Positions 24,686 through 32,894 of a stretch of 64,000 nt of DNA are shown one piece after another. The stretch's first letter is position 1. The number at the start of each line of letters is the position of its first letter. Source of the stretch: Leifsonia sp. ZF2019 (GTDB lineage: Bacteria > Actinomycetota > Actinomycetes > Actinomycetales > Microbacteriaceae); the NCBI RefSeq assembly GCF_019924635.1, contig NZ_CP065037.1:3534001-3598000 (forward strand). The letters are read 5' to 3'. The translations under genes were made by a program, and so were the position numbers. The notes beneath the pieces were generated by a model that saw only the letters and a list, made by a program, of their open reading frames with translations, searched no databases and was not told where the DNA came from.

Positions 24686-25333
24686 ATGAGCACGACAGCA
24701 TCTCCTGCCCGACGGCCGCGGGCCGACGCCGAACGCAACCGCCGACGGGTCCTCGACGCCGCGACGCAGGTGTTCGCCGAGCACGGCCCGGCTGCGACGC
24801 TGGGCGACGTCGCCCGCGCAGCCGGTGTCGGGGTGGGGACGATCTATCGCAAGTTCCCCGACAAGCAGGCGCTTCTCGACGCGCTGTTCGACGACAAGAT
24901 CGACGGGATCATGCGGATCGTCGACGAGGCGTCGCTGATCTCGGACGCGGGCGAAGCGTTCCGCAGCTACCTCTTCGGCATGATCGAACTCCACGCGTGC
25001 GACCGCAGCATTGCCACCGTGCTGTTCGCTCCCGGCCGGTACGACCGATTCCCGCCCGAGCTGAGCGAGAGGCTCGGCTCGACGGCGGACCGCCTGATCG
25101 CCGACGCCGTGGCGGCCGGCGAACTACGCCCGGGCTTCACCCGGCAGGACACCATCGCGCTCGCGGCGATGGTCAGCACCATCGCACTCGCCGCGCGCGA
25201 CACCGACCCCGACCTGTGGCGGCGATACGCCTCGGTCGTGGTCGACGGAACGCGCCCGGGTGCGGGCGACCGGCTGGCGCCGGAGCCGCCGGCGTTCCGC
25301 GCCATGACCGAAGCCCTCAGCAGGGTGCTCTGA
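24686..25333 (+). CDS. TetR-family transcriptional regulator
   Basis: A 215-residue regulator. The N-terminal helix-turn-helix (about 15-60) reads RRRVLDAATQVFAEHGPAATLGDVARAAGVGVGTIYRKFPDKQALLDALF, a strong TetR match; the rest is the all-helical ligand domain. I use the ATG at 24686, where the typical basic N-terminus begins. Divergent from the SDR gene, which is the likely target together with itself. Confidence 0.93.
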   Translation: MSTTASPARRPRADAERNRRRVLDAATQVFAEHGPAATLGDVARAAGVGVGTIYRKFPDKQALLDALFDDKIDGIMRIVDEASLISDAGEAFRSYLFGMIELHACDRSIATVLFAPGRYDRFPPELSERLGSTADRLIADAVAAGELRPGFTRQDTIALAAMVSTIALAARDTDPDLWRRYASVVVDGTRPGAGDRLAPEPPAFRAMTEALSRVL

Positions 25334-25416
25334 AGCCCCCGTGACATCATCCGCATCGGCCCGCGAGCCGCTTGAGGAGCCAGGCCTGGAGGCGCAGGCG
25401 AGCGGATGCGTCCCCC

Positions 25417-26337
25417 TCAGACCGCGACCCCGGCCACCCGCACTCCACCGGGCAGCGCGTCGCGCCGTCCGCGGGAGAACAGCGCGGCCAGCGACGCCCG
25501 GGCGCTGGCCTCGTTGATGCGCAGGAGGTTGTGGACGACCAGGGTGCCCGCGAACGCCGCGGTCGCCGCCCGGCCGTGCCACTTGCCGTAGTAGCGGAGC
25601 TTGTTGACGGTCTGGAGGGCGTCGAGACCGGCGGAACGCCCCGAGCCGCCCTGCTCGTGGACGACGACGGCGGACGGCACATAGACGAGAGGGAGGCCGG
25701 CGGCGCGGAGACGGCGGCAGTAGTCGGTCTCCTCGGAGTAGAGGAAGAAGCGCTCGGCGTCCCACGGGCCGAGGGCGCGCGCGGCCTCGGTGGGGACGGC
25801 GAGGGCGGCACCGGTCGCCCAGTCCGCGGTGCCGGCGCGCTCGTAGCGGTCGGGTTCGCGGACGAGCTCGGCCAGCGCGCCGGGCCGGGAAGCCCAGTGG
25901 TCGCCGAAGAGGGCCTCGCCGAGCGAGCGCAGCACCGTCGGCTCGCGCCGCAGGGAGGGCTGGGTGGCACCGCCGTCGTCGCGGATGCGCGGGGCGGCGG
26001 CGGCGCCGTCGGCCGCCTCCACGAGGGCGCGCAGCGCGCCGGGCTCCAGCGTGAGGTCCGGGTTGAGGAAGACCGTGACCGGGGCGGCGGGCGCGGCGGC
26101 GAGACCGACGTTCAAGCCGCCGGAGTAGCCGATGTTGCCGGGCGACGCGACGACCGTCACATCCGGTTTGCCGGCGAGGGCGGCGGCGAGGCCGTCGGTG
26201 CCGTCGTTGTCGACGACGACGAGATGCCAGCGGACGCCGTCGGCGGCGGCAGGGAGGGAGGCGACCAGCCGCGGCAGGTCGGCGGCGCTGCGGTAGGCGA
26301 CGGCGATGATCGCGCAGTCGAGGTCGTGTGCTCCCAC
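25417..26337 (-). CDS. Glycosyltransferase family 2 (rhamnosyltransferase-like)
   Basis: A 306-residue GT-A enzyme. Motifs: AIIAVAYRSAADLPRLV, HLVVVDNDGTDG, GNIGYSGGLNVGL, VFLNPDLTL (the acidic metal/nucleotide motif), DWATGAALAVPTEA and DAERFFLYSEETDYCRRL, which together define WcaA/RfbF-like rhamnosyl- or related transferases. GTG start at 26337; a TAGGAT -10 ends 6 nt before it, so the message may be leaderless. A CCCC-N4-GGGG palindrome lies upstream at 26376-26387. Confidence 0.9.
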   Translation of the reverse strand: MGAHDLDCAIIAVAYRSAADLPRLVASLPAAADGVRWHLVVVDNDGTDGLAAALAGKPDVTVVASPGNIGYSGGLNVGLAAAPAAPVTVFLNPDLTLEPGALRALVEAADGAAAAPRIRDDGGATQPSLRREPTVLRSLGEALFGDHWASRPGALAELVREPDRYERAGTADWATGAALAVPTEAARALGPWDAERFFLYSEETDYCRRLRAAGLPLVYVPSAVVVHEQGGSGRSAGLDALQTVNKLRYYGKWHGRAATAAFAGTLVVHNLLRINEASARASLAALFSRGRRDALPGGVRVAGVAV

Positions 26338-26343
26338 GGCGGC

Positions 26344-26387
26344 ATCCTATTCACGAAACCGAGGGATGCTCAACTCCCCGTGCGGGG
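26344..26387 (-). promoter_or_regulatory. Candidate EPS promoter site G (CCCC-N4-GGGG box and TAGGAT)
   Basis: Minus strand: CCCCGCACGGGG (26387-26376), then TAGGAT (26349-26344) with 26 nt between, followed by 6 nt and the GTG start. It resembles sites A-D, but box spacing differs by 2 nt and the loop is 4 nt. Confidence 0.4.
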
Positions 26388-26401
26388 CACACGGTATGAC
26401 G

Positions 26402-26432
26402 GAGCGGCCGGCCCCGAAGGGTCCGGCCGCTC
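26402..26432 (-). terminator. Terminator hairpin after the beta-helix gene
   Basis: Perfect AGCGGCCGG/CCGGCCGCT stem with an inner CCC-GAA-GGG cap. It lies ~30 nt past the stop of the minus-strand beta-helix gene and before the next minus-strand glycosyltransferase. Confidence 0.75.
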
Positions 26433-26463
26433 TCTTCACGCCGTTCCGATCAGGCGCTTCCGG

Positions 26464-27597
26464 TCAGCCGCGACCCGGGGTCGCCACGGTCGCACCGGAG
26501 GACTGGAGCACGTTGCCCGTCCACTGGTTGCCATTGCCGGTCGCGTACGCGATGGCCGGACCGTAGCCGCCGCACTTCTTGTCGTACTTGTCGCCGAAGG
26601 TGTTGCCGATGAAGCGCGTGTTGCTGGCGCCGTAGCTGCCACCGAGGCCGGCGTAGACGCAGTAGCCGCCGCCGTCGAACAGATTGCCCTGCACGAGCAC
26701 GTTGTTGAACGCGGCCATCTGACTGTAGAGGGCGAGCGAGGCGGAGACGTTGGGCGCATCCCCGGCGTCGAGACGGTTGTTGGTCACCGTGAGGTTGGTG
26801 CCGCCGAGGCTCAGGATGGCCTCGTTGTGGCTGCCGCCATTGGCCGGGTCGCCGTAGACGACGATGTCGTAGACCCACGAGTTCTTGATCGTGACGTCCT
26901 TGACCAGACCGAAGCCCTTGCCCCAGCCGTGGATGACGCAGCCGTCGCACGTGAATCCGGTGTAGCCCACCGCGGGCGAGCCCGAGTCCTTGGCGCCGTT
27001 GTACGGGCCGATGATCTCGACGCGCTTGATCATCGTGTTCGGCGCGGCGCCGTTGTCGCTCGTGTCGATGCGGCCGTGCACCTTCGAGTTCTCGATGGTC
27101 ACATTGGCCGCACGCACGAGCACGTCGCCGTTGATATCGAGTCCCGAGATGACGGTCCCGGCCGTGGTGATGGTCATGCCGCCCGAGGGGGTGAGCTTCA
27201 CCCCGGCGGGCACGCCGGTGTTCGACGCGTCGGGCCAGGCGCCCGATCCGGCGTTCGGATCGGTCGTCGGCGACGTGGTGGGCGTCGACGACGGCGTCGG
27301 AGACGGGGACTTCGTCGGTGCCGGGGTCGACGTCTTGGTCGGCGTGGGGGCGGGGGTCGCGGTCGGCGAGGGGGACGGCGCCGGTTCGGTCGTCGGCTTC
27401 GATGCGCTGTAGCGGTGGTGCTTCTTCCAGTCGTTCCACTGCTTGGACGCCGCGGAGGCGGTCGTGCGGTGCTGACTGAAGCTGTGCGCAGAGGCGACGG
27501 AGACCGTGGTCAGGGCGAGCGCCACGGCGATCGCGGAGGCGATGGCCGTGACCTTGCGCACACGCGTGCCCAGGATCGATCTGAAGAACTGCTTCAC
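26464..27597 (-). CDS. Secreted right-handed beta-helix protein
   Basis: A 377-residue exported protein. The GTG at 27597 has a good ribosome-binding site (GGAAGGAAC); a signal peptide follows (RKVTAIASAIAVALALTTVSVASA). Residues ~65-125 are a Pro/Thr/Ser-rich stalk. The rest is a parallel beta-helix of the pectate-lyase/Pbl type: repeated short strands such as VRAANVTIENSKVHGRID, CVIHGWGKGFGLVKDVTIKNSWVYDI and LTVTNNRLDAGDAPN. It may be a polysaccharide lyase, an epimerase or a structural binder of the polymer made here; I see no definite catalytic motif. Transcribed alone between two terminal structures. Confidence 0.8.
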   Translation of the reverse strand: MKQFFRSILGTRVRKVTAIASAIAVALALTTVSVASAHSFSQHRTTASAASKQWNDWKKHHRYSASKPTTEPAPSPSPTATPAPTPTKTSTPAPTKSPSPTPSSTPTTSPTTDPNAGSGAWPDASNTGVPAGVKLTPSGGMTITTAGTVISGLDINGDVLVRAANVTIENSKVHGRIDTSDNGAAPNTMIKRVEIIGPYNGAKDSGSPAVGYTGFTCDGCVIHGWGKGFGLVKDVTIKNSWVYDIVVYGDPANGGSHNEAILSLGGTNLTVTNNRLDAGDAPNVSASLALYSQMAAFNNVLVQGNLFDGGGYCVYAGLGGSYGASNTRFIGNTFGDKYDKKCGGYGPAIAYATGNGNQWTGNVLQSSGATVATPGRG

Positions 27598-27672
27598 GAG
27601 GGGGATGTTCCTTCCAGTGTCGGCGGGGGTCGACCTGTGAGAGGTGATCACTGACAAGACCCGCGGCTCCGG

Positions 27673-27715
27673 CCCCCATTTGGGGGCATGGCCGCGAATC
27701 GCCTCCCTGTATAGC
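27673..27715. promoter_or_regulatory. CCCCC-N4-GGGGG palindrome (site F)
   Basis: CCCCC-ATTT-GGGGG at 27673-27686, 76 nt upstream of the beta-helix GTG. On the plus strand TATAGC starts at 27710, about 24-25 nt beyond the box as in sites A-D, but no plus-strand gene follows; on the minus strand no matching -10 is seen at that spacing. Direction unresolved. Confidence 0.35.
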
Positions 27716-27750
27716 ACAGATGACGAAACATCATTAATCGTGAGCGGATG

Positions 27751-29772
27751 TTATCCGTTCTCCCAAACGCTTGTCAAACGAAACGCCGCTCCCTTCTTTT
27801 TCGGCGCGGGTCGCGTGGGCCGCTGGCGAGGCACGGCGAGCAGCAGCGCCGCGAGCGCGGCCACGAAGCCGCCCAGCACGGCGCCTCCCGCGATGGCACT
27901 CGTGCGGCTCACCGGCACGCTGAACACCTCGATCGACGAGAACGAGTCCTCGAGCCGGATGTGCAGGTCCGGGTTGGTCGCCGGCCCCTGCAGCGCGTCG
28001 AGCTGCTGCTGCAACGTCGTCCGCAGGGTGATCAGCTTCTCCTTCGCCTCGTCCACGGTCACCCCGCGTGCGGCGAGCTGCATCAGATCGCCGTAGCCGA
28101 GCACGTCCGTGTAGGGTGCGAGGCTGCCGGAGCCGACGGCGACCGCGTAGTAGTCGACGCCTGCTGCGGCCAGCTCGTCGTGCACCTGCTGTCCGTCCAT
28201 CCGGTACTTGAGCACGACGGAGAGGCCGTCGGTGTCGATGCGGGTGTCGAAGGCGTTGGTCGACTTGGGAGGGTCCACCTGCGGGACGACGGACTCCCGC
28301 GCCTCGAAGACGCCCTCGGCGCGCCGGGAGGCCAGGAAGCAGGCGGCGAACACCGCGAGCCCCGCGGCGACGGCGCCGAGCACGATCGCCCAGCGCGGCA
28401 GCAGCGCGGGCGGCTTCGGGGCGGCGACCGTGGGCCGGCCGCCCGGTGCGAGCGCGGCCTCCGCCCGGTGGACGCGCCACGCGCCTCCCGCCGCCCCGAC
28501 CAGCAGGCAGAGCGTGCCGAACGCCATCGGGAAGCTGAAGAAGTCGAACGTCGCCGCCAGGATGGCCGCGCAGGCGATGCCCGCGGCGATGGCGAACGCC
28601 TGGGTCTGCACGAAACGGTCGCGCGCACCTGACCCGGCGATCAGCGACGCGACGAACGGCACCCCGAAGAACGCGATGAGGGCGAGGGCGCCGATCAGCC
28701 CGGCCTCCACCGCCGTCGCCAGGTACTGGTTGTCCAGCGTCCGGTAGATGCTCGGGATGAAGGTGTTGAGTCCGCGCCCGATCAGCGGGGACTGAGCGAA
28801 GAACGCCTCCACCGCTTGGAAGTCCTGGGTGCGCCCGCTGATCGAGTTGTCGCTCCCCGCATCGGCGAAGAGGTTCCCGATCGCGCCGTAGAGGCCGGGC
28901 ACGAAGAGCCGGAAGACCAGCGCGGCGATCGGGGCGATGAGGAGGAACTTGAGCCGCTGCGACGTCGAGGCGATGAGGAGTGCGAACAGCACGCCCAGCA
29001 GGAGGGCGATGGCGCCCGACCGGGCGACCGTCAGCGGGAGGGCGCCGAGGATGACGATGAACTGGGCCCACGCCCACCAGCGCCGGTTCGCCGCGTTCAG
29101 CGCGTAGTGCGCCGCGAGCGGCAGCAGCATCCCGAGCACGGCGGCGAACTCGATCGAGTGCGTCGCCGTGCCGCTGATACGACGGAAGCCCGCGCGCACG
29201 TACAGGCCGCCGATATCGCTGTTCGCCTGCAGACCGGGCAGGTGGAGGAGCGACACGACATCGAGGCCGGTGAAGAACTGCAGGATGCCCATCGCCGCCA
29301 GGCAGGCGCCCATGAGCACCGCGAACCGGAGCAGGGAGGACAGCGCGGCGCGCGTGCGCATCGTGTCCGCCGCGTAGAGGATGACACCCATCCCGCCCGC
29401 GAGCGAGATCAGCCCGCGCAGGGAGGACGACACCTCCTCCGCGCTGATCGGCCGCAGCATCCCGCCGACGAAGCTGAGGACCATCGCCGCCGAGTAGGCC
29501 AGCGCCATCCAGTGCACCGGCGTCAGCCCGATGCGCTCCCGGCTCGAGCTCAGCCGCCCGACGATCCACAGCAGCAGGACGAGGCAGCCGAAGACCGTCG
29601 CCGGGGTCCCGGCGGCGCCGAGCGGCTTGATGACGTAGATCGCGGGCGAGAAGACGAGCAGGACGAGATAGATCTGGAAGACGACCAGCGGGTCGAGGCG
29701 TCGCCGATCCCTCGCCCGGGGCGGGTCGACGACCTGCCCCGTGCGATCGGGCTTCCCGGCGAGGACGGTCAC
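27751..29772 (-). CDS. EPS polymerase (Wzy/O-antigen ligase type) with Wzz-like C-terminal extension
   Basis: A 673-residue membrane protein. Residues ~25-445 contain about a dozen transmembrane helices and a large loop with the Wzy_C/ligase-like block GSDNSISGRTQDFQAVEAFFAQSPLIGRGLNTF and LDNQYLATAVEAGLIG. A second part follows: a transmembrane helix (~465-485), an extracytoplasmic stretch (DTRIDTDGLSVVLKYRMDGQQVHDEL...LITLRTTLQQQLDAL) and a final helix before a basic tail. Two helices flanking a periplasmic loop is the layout of Wzz chain-length regulators, so this looks like a polymerase fused to a length-control module. GTG start; first of a gene string with the separate Wzz-like protein 19 nt upstream. 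Confidence 0.8.
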   Translation of the reverse strand: MTVLAGKPDRTGQVVDPPRARDRRRLDPLVVFQIYLVLLVFSPAIYVIKPLGAAGTPATVFGCLVLLLWIVGRLSSSRERIGLTPVHWMALAYSAAMVLSFVGGMLRPISAEEVSSSLRGLISLAGGMGVILYAADTMRTRAALSSLLRFAVLMGACLAAMGILQFFTGLDVVSLLHLPGLQANSDIGGLYVRAGFRRISGTATHSIEFAAVLGMLLPLAAHYALNAANRRWWAWAQFIVILGALPLTVARSGAIALLLGVLFALLIASTSQRLKFLLIAPIAALVFRLFVPGLYGAIGNLFADAGSDNSISGRTQDFQAVEAFFAQSPLIGRGLNTFIPSIYRTLDNQYLATAVEAGLIGALALIAFFGVPFVASLIAGSGARDRFVQTQAFAIAAGIACAAILAATFDFFSFPMAFGTLCLLVGAAGGAWRVHRAEAALAPGGRPTVAAPKPPALLPRWAIVLGAVAAGLAVFAACFLASRRAEGVFEARESVVPQVDPPKSTNAFDTRIDTDGLSVVLKYRMDGQQVHDELAAAGVDYYAVAVGSGSLAPYTDVLGYGDLMQLAARGVTVDEAKEKLITLRTTLQQQLDALQGPATNPDLHIRLEDSFSSIEVFSVPVSRTSAIAGGAVLGGFVAALAALLLAVPRQRPTRPAPKKKGAAFRLTSVWENG

Positions 29773-29791
29773 GTCGGCTCCGTCGTCCCCG

Positions 29792-30544
29792 TCAGCCGCC
29801 GAGGCCGGAGTTGTGCGATGTCAGCGCCGGCCGTGCCGCCTTGCCTCCTGCGGCGCGCTTCGCCGTCGAGAGCAGCTCTTCCTGCACCGGGAGCGCCTTG
29901 ATCGCGTCGGTGCGCTTGCGGACGGGGGCGGCGGCCCGCTGGGCGTGCCCGGCGCGGATGCGCTCGGCGATCGCGACCGCGATCCCGACCACCAGCATCA
30001 CACCGGCGAAGCCGATGAGGCCGTTGCGGATGGGCGTGCTGTAGGAGATCGTCGGCTTGCGGTCGGTGGTCAGGTTCGTGGTGGTGACCCACTGCTCCTG
30101 CGGTGCGCCGGCCTTCTGCTGCAAGGCGTCGAGCCGTGACGGCACCAGCTTGCCCAGTGCGTCCAGCGTCGAGCGCGCGTAGGCGAGGTCGCTGTCCTCG
30201 ACCGAGATCGTCATCAGCGGGGCCGCCAGCGAGGTGTCGCGGCTGACCGTGTACTTGAGGTCGGGGTGGTGCTCCGAGAAGGTCCGGACCGTGTCGCCGT
30301 CCATCAGCGAGACGGCGACCACGTCGACGGACAGCGGGACGCCGTTGCCGAGGGTGAGGAGCGGATTGCCCGCGACCCCCTTCACGTCCTTCACCGGCGA
30401 GAGGAAGAGGTAGCTCGACTCGACCGTGTAGGTGCGCGGGGTCTTCATGAACAGGAAGCCGCCGACGCCCAAGGCGACCACGAGACCGGGAAGGAGCACC
30501 CACTTCCAGCGGACCACGATGGCCCAGATGCTGCGCAGTGTCAT
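29792..30544 (-). CDS. Wzz-like chain-length/EPS co-polymerase protein
   Basis: A 250-residue protein with a Wzz layout: N-terminal transmembrane helix (WVLLPGLVVALGVGGFLFM), an extracytoplasmic loop beginning TYTVESSYLFLSP and containing DSDLAYARSTLDALGKLVPSRLDAL, a second helix (NGLIGFAGVMLVVGIAVAIAE) and a short cytoplasmic tail. It has no Walker motifs or tyrosine cluster, so it is not a BY-kinase. Likely sets EPS length with the Wzy protein downstream. Its ATG overlaps the preceding glycosyltransferase stop by 4 nt. Confidence 0.8.
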   Translation of the reverse strand: MTLRSIWAIVVRWKWVLLPGLVVALGVGGFLFMKTPRTYTVESSYLFLSPVKDVKGVAGNPLLTLGNGVPLSVDVVAVSLMDGDTVRTFSEHHPDLKYTVSRDTSLAAPLMTISVEDSDLAYARSTLDALGKLVPSRLDALQQKAGAPQEQWVTTTNLTTDRKPTISYSTPIRNGLIGFAGVMLVVGIAVAIAERIRAGHAQRAAAPVRKRTDAIKALPVQEELLSTAKRAAGGKAARPALTSHNSGLGG

Positions 30545-31797
30545 GATCGCTCCATCCTCGCGGTGGCGGTTTCGGGCTCGGCGGGGGCATCCCCGCGGGC
30601 GCAGGCGCGCTCGACGGCGCGGACGACGGCCTGCTTGGCCGGCTCCCAGCTCAGCGCGTCGACGGAGGCGCGGAGCGCACGCGGGCCGGCGGCCCGCTGG
30701 ATGCGCAGCGCGTCGGCCAGGGCGTCGGCCACGCCCTGCGGCGTCGGTCGCGCCCACGCGACGTGCGGGTTGTCGAGGTCGGCGCGCGTGCCGGGCCAGT
30801 CGTTGACGACGGGCACGACCCCGGCCGCGAGCAGCTCGCTGGCGATGAGGGAGACGTTCGTGAACGAGAGGGCGAGCCCGGCGCCGCAGCGGTTGTAGAG
30901 GTCGTTGAGCGCGTCCGGGGTCAGGTGCGCGTGCACCTCCGCCGGGAACGGGAGGCGCTTGGCCGGGATGCCGAAGGTGTGGATGGTGACGTCGGGGTGA
31001 TCCCGGTGGAACCGCTCCAGTGCCAGCACCCCGAGCTCGTAACCGCGCCGGGCGATCCCGGGCTTGGCATAGAAGACGACGTCGTCGCGGCCGGTCTGCG
31101 CCGTCACCCCGTAGCGGGAGGTGTCGCAGCCGAACTCGGCGACCGTCGACTCGACGCCGAAGCGGTGGCGGAGTTCGTCGGCGACCATGTGGCCGACCGT
31201 GATCGACTCGAAGCCGAAGCGGTAGGTGTCCTCCGCGAGCTGGTAGGCGCTGCCGCGCGGGTAGAAGTAGGGCTCGAAGTCCTGTGCCAGGTAGAAGCGG
31301 CGCCCGGGGACGCCAGCGCCGCGGCTGGCGAGCACGTGCGCGGTGTTCCAGGCGGTGGCGATGTACGCGTCCATCCCGCCCAGGCCGTCGGCGAGGTCGC
31401 GGATCTCGGCGCGCACGCGCGGCCACCAGGTGCGGATGAGCTGCTCGGAGGCGGCTGCCGGACCGCCGTGGCCGTCGTAGACATAGAGCACGCACGTGTG
31501 CCCCGCCCGCTCGAGCGCCTCCACGAACCGGAACATCGTGGTGTGGCCGCCCGACGCCGGGCCCGGAGCGCTGACGACCCACCCGATCCGCAGCGGCTCG
31601 CCCTCGGGGACGACGCGGCCGGCGGGCGCCGGGACGACGCGGGCGGAGTCGGCGACATCGTCCGCGAGCAGGTTGAGCTCCTCCGCGTTGTCGCCCCACT
31701 TGCGGTGCGCCTTGCGCAGAGCGCGTGCGGTCAGGCCGCCCACGCCCTCGTCGCGGAGGATGCCGGTCGCCCGGTTGACCATCGAGGAGACGGACAC
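30541..31797 (-). CDS. Glycosyltransferase (GT4-type)
   Basis: A 418-residue enzyme. After ~60 residues of helical lead-in, the GT-B fold begins at LRIGWVVSAPGPASGGHTTMFRFVEALERAGH. Later motifs: RFYLAQDFEPYFYPRGS, DDVVFYAKPGIARRGYELGVLALERFHRDHPD and ALSFTNVSLIASELLAAGVVPVVND, which together match the rhamnosyl/WsaF-like GT4 enzymes. I start at the GTG at 31797, just after a GGGGGG Shine-Dalgarno; ATG at 31782 is possible. Part of the string driven from site B. Sugar specificity unknown. Confidence 0.85.
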   Translation of the reverse strand: MSVSSMVNRATGILRDEGVGGLTARALRKAHRKWGDNAEELNLLADDVADSARVVPAPAGRVVPEGEPLRIGWVVSAPGPASGGHTTMFRFVEALERAGHTCVLYVYDGHGGPAAASEQLIRTWWPRVRAEIRDLADGLGGMDAYIATAWNTAHVLASRGAGVPGRRFYLAQDFEPYFYPRGSAYQLAEDTYRFGFESITVGHMVADELRHRFGVESTVAEFGCDTSRYGVTAQTGRDDVVFYAKPGIARRGYELGVLALERFHRDHPDVTIHTFGIPAKRLPFPAEVHAHLTPDALNDLYNRCGAGLALSFTNVSLIASELLAAGVVPVVNDWPGTRADLDNPHVAWARPTPQGVADALADALRIQRAAGPRALRASVDALSWEPAKQAVVRAVERACARGDAPAEPETATARMERS

Positions 31798-31799
31798 GG

Positions 31800-32894
31800 T
31801 CAGACCCCCCTCGCGCGCCAGGCGAACCGTCCGAACTCGCGTGAGGCGCGGAAGAGTCCGGCCCGCGCCACGACCGTCGGCGAGAACCGGGCGCGGGCGG
31901 GCCCGACGCGCTCGGCGTGGGCCACGGTGCGCGCGTGCGGGAGGCGGTCGACGTCGACCCCGCGGGCGGCGGCGAACTCGAGGTACGCCTCCGTCTCGGC
32001 GGAGCCGCCGCGGCCTTTCGCGTACGCGGAGGCGGCGCGGGCGAGCGCCTCGTCGGCGAGGGCGCGCTCGGCGATGCTCAGGAGACGCTGGTTCTCGGCC
32101 TCGTCGCCCATCCCGTCGCTGAAGAGCACCTCGAACGCGAGGGCCCGCTCGTGCAGATCGGAGAGCACGTCGTTCGACCGCGAGAGGCTGCCGTCGTGCT
32201 CGCGGTGCCAGGCCTGGTCGACGCCCGCGACCCAGCCGACGTCGGAGGCGCGGGCCACGCGGAACCACATCTCCATGTCGTGCGTGTGGGCGAGCGGTCG
32301 CTGGCCGCCGACCTCGTCGACGACGCTGCGGCGCAGCACGACCTCGGGCGACGTGATGCAGTTGACGCCGCGACGGCAGCGGTCGGCGAGCCAATCGCCG
32401 CCGCGCCAGACGTCCCAGGCCTTCACCCGGTCGCGGTGCCCGGAGGGGACGACGCCGCTGAAGTGCACCGGGTGGCCGTAGATCAATCCGACCTCCGGGA
32501 ACGCCTCCCCGAGGGCCACCGAGCGGGCGAGCGAGCCGGGGGTGAGCAGGTCGTCCGCGTCGAGGCGGACGATGTACTCGCCGGTCGCCTCGGCCAGGCC
32601 GTCGTTGAAGGTGGCGACAGCTCCCTGGTTCTCGGCGTGCGCGAACACCCGGACGCGCGCATCGAACCGGGCGAGGCCGCGCGCGACCGCGAACGACTCG
32701 TCGGTGGAGGCGTCGTCCACGACGACGACGTCCACGCGCACACCCTCCTGGGACAGCGCGCTGGCCACCGCCTCGGGCAGGTAGAGCGCGTAGTTGTAGC
32801 AGGGGATCACGACCGTGACGGTGGGCTCGCCGGTCGCCGCGACCGGGGCGTGGCGCGCGGGACCGACGCGGTCCGGCGCGATCGGGGCGCTCAT
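31800..32894 (-). CDS. Glycosyltransferase family 2
   Basis: A 364-residue GT-A enzyme. Motifs: TVTVVIPCYNYALYLPEAVASAL, VDVVVVDDASTDES, YIVRLDADDLLTPGSLARSV (DxD motif) and SPEVVLRRSVVDEVGG. The C-terminal ~110 residues are helical. Closely related to the GT2 at 35668, probably an old duplication. The ATG overlaps the stop of the upstream aminotransferase by 4 nt. Adds a sugar in the EPS repeat. Confidence 0.92.
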   Translation of the reverse strand: MSAPIAPDRVGPARHAPVAATGEPTVTVVIPCYNYALYLPEAVASALSQEGVRVDVVVVDDASTDESFAVARGLARFDARVRVFAHAENQGAVATFNDGLAEATGEYIVRLDADDLLTPGSLARSVALGEAFPEVGLIYGHPVHFSGVVPSGHRDRVKAWDVWRGGDWLADRCRRGVNCITSPEVVLRRSVVDEVGGQRPLAHTHDMEMWFRVARASDVGWVAGVDQAWHREHDGSLSRSNDVLSDLHERALAFEVLFSDGMGDEAENQRLLSIAERALADEALARAASAYAKGRGGSAETEAYLEFAAARGVDVDRLPHARTVAHAERVGPARARFSPTVVARAGLFRASREFGRFAWRARGV

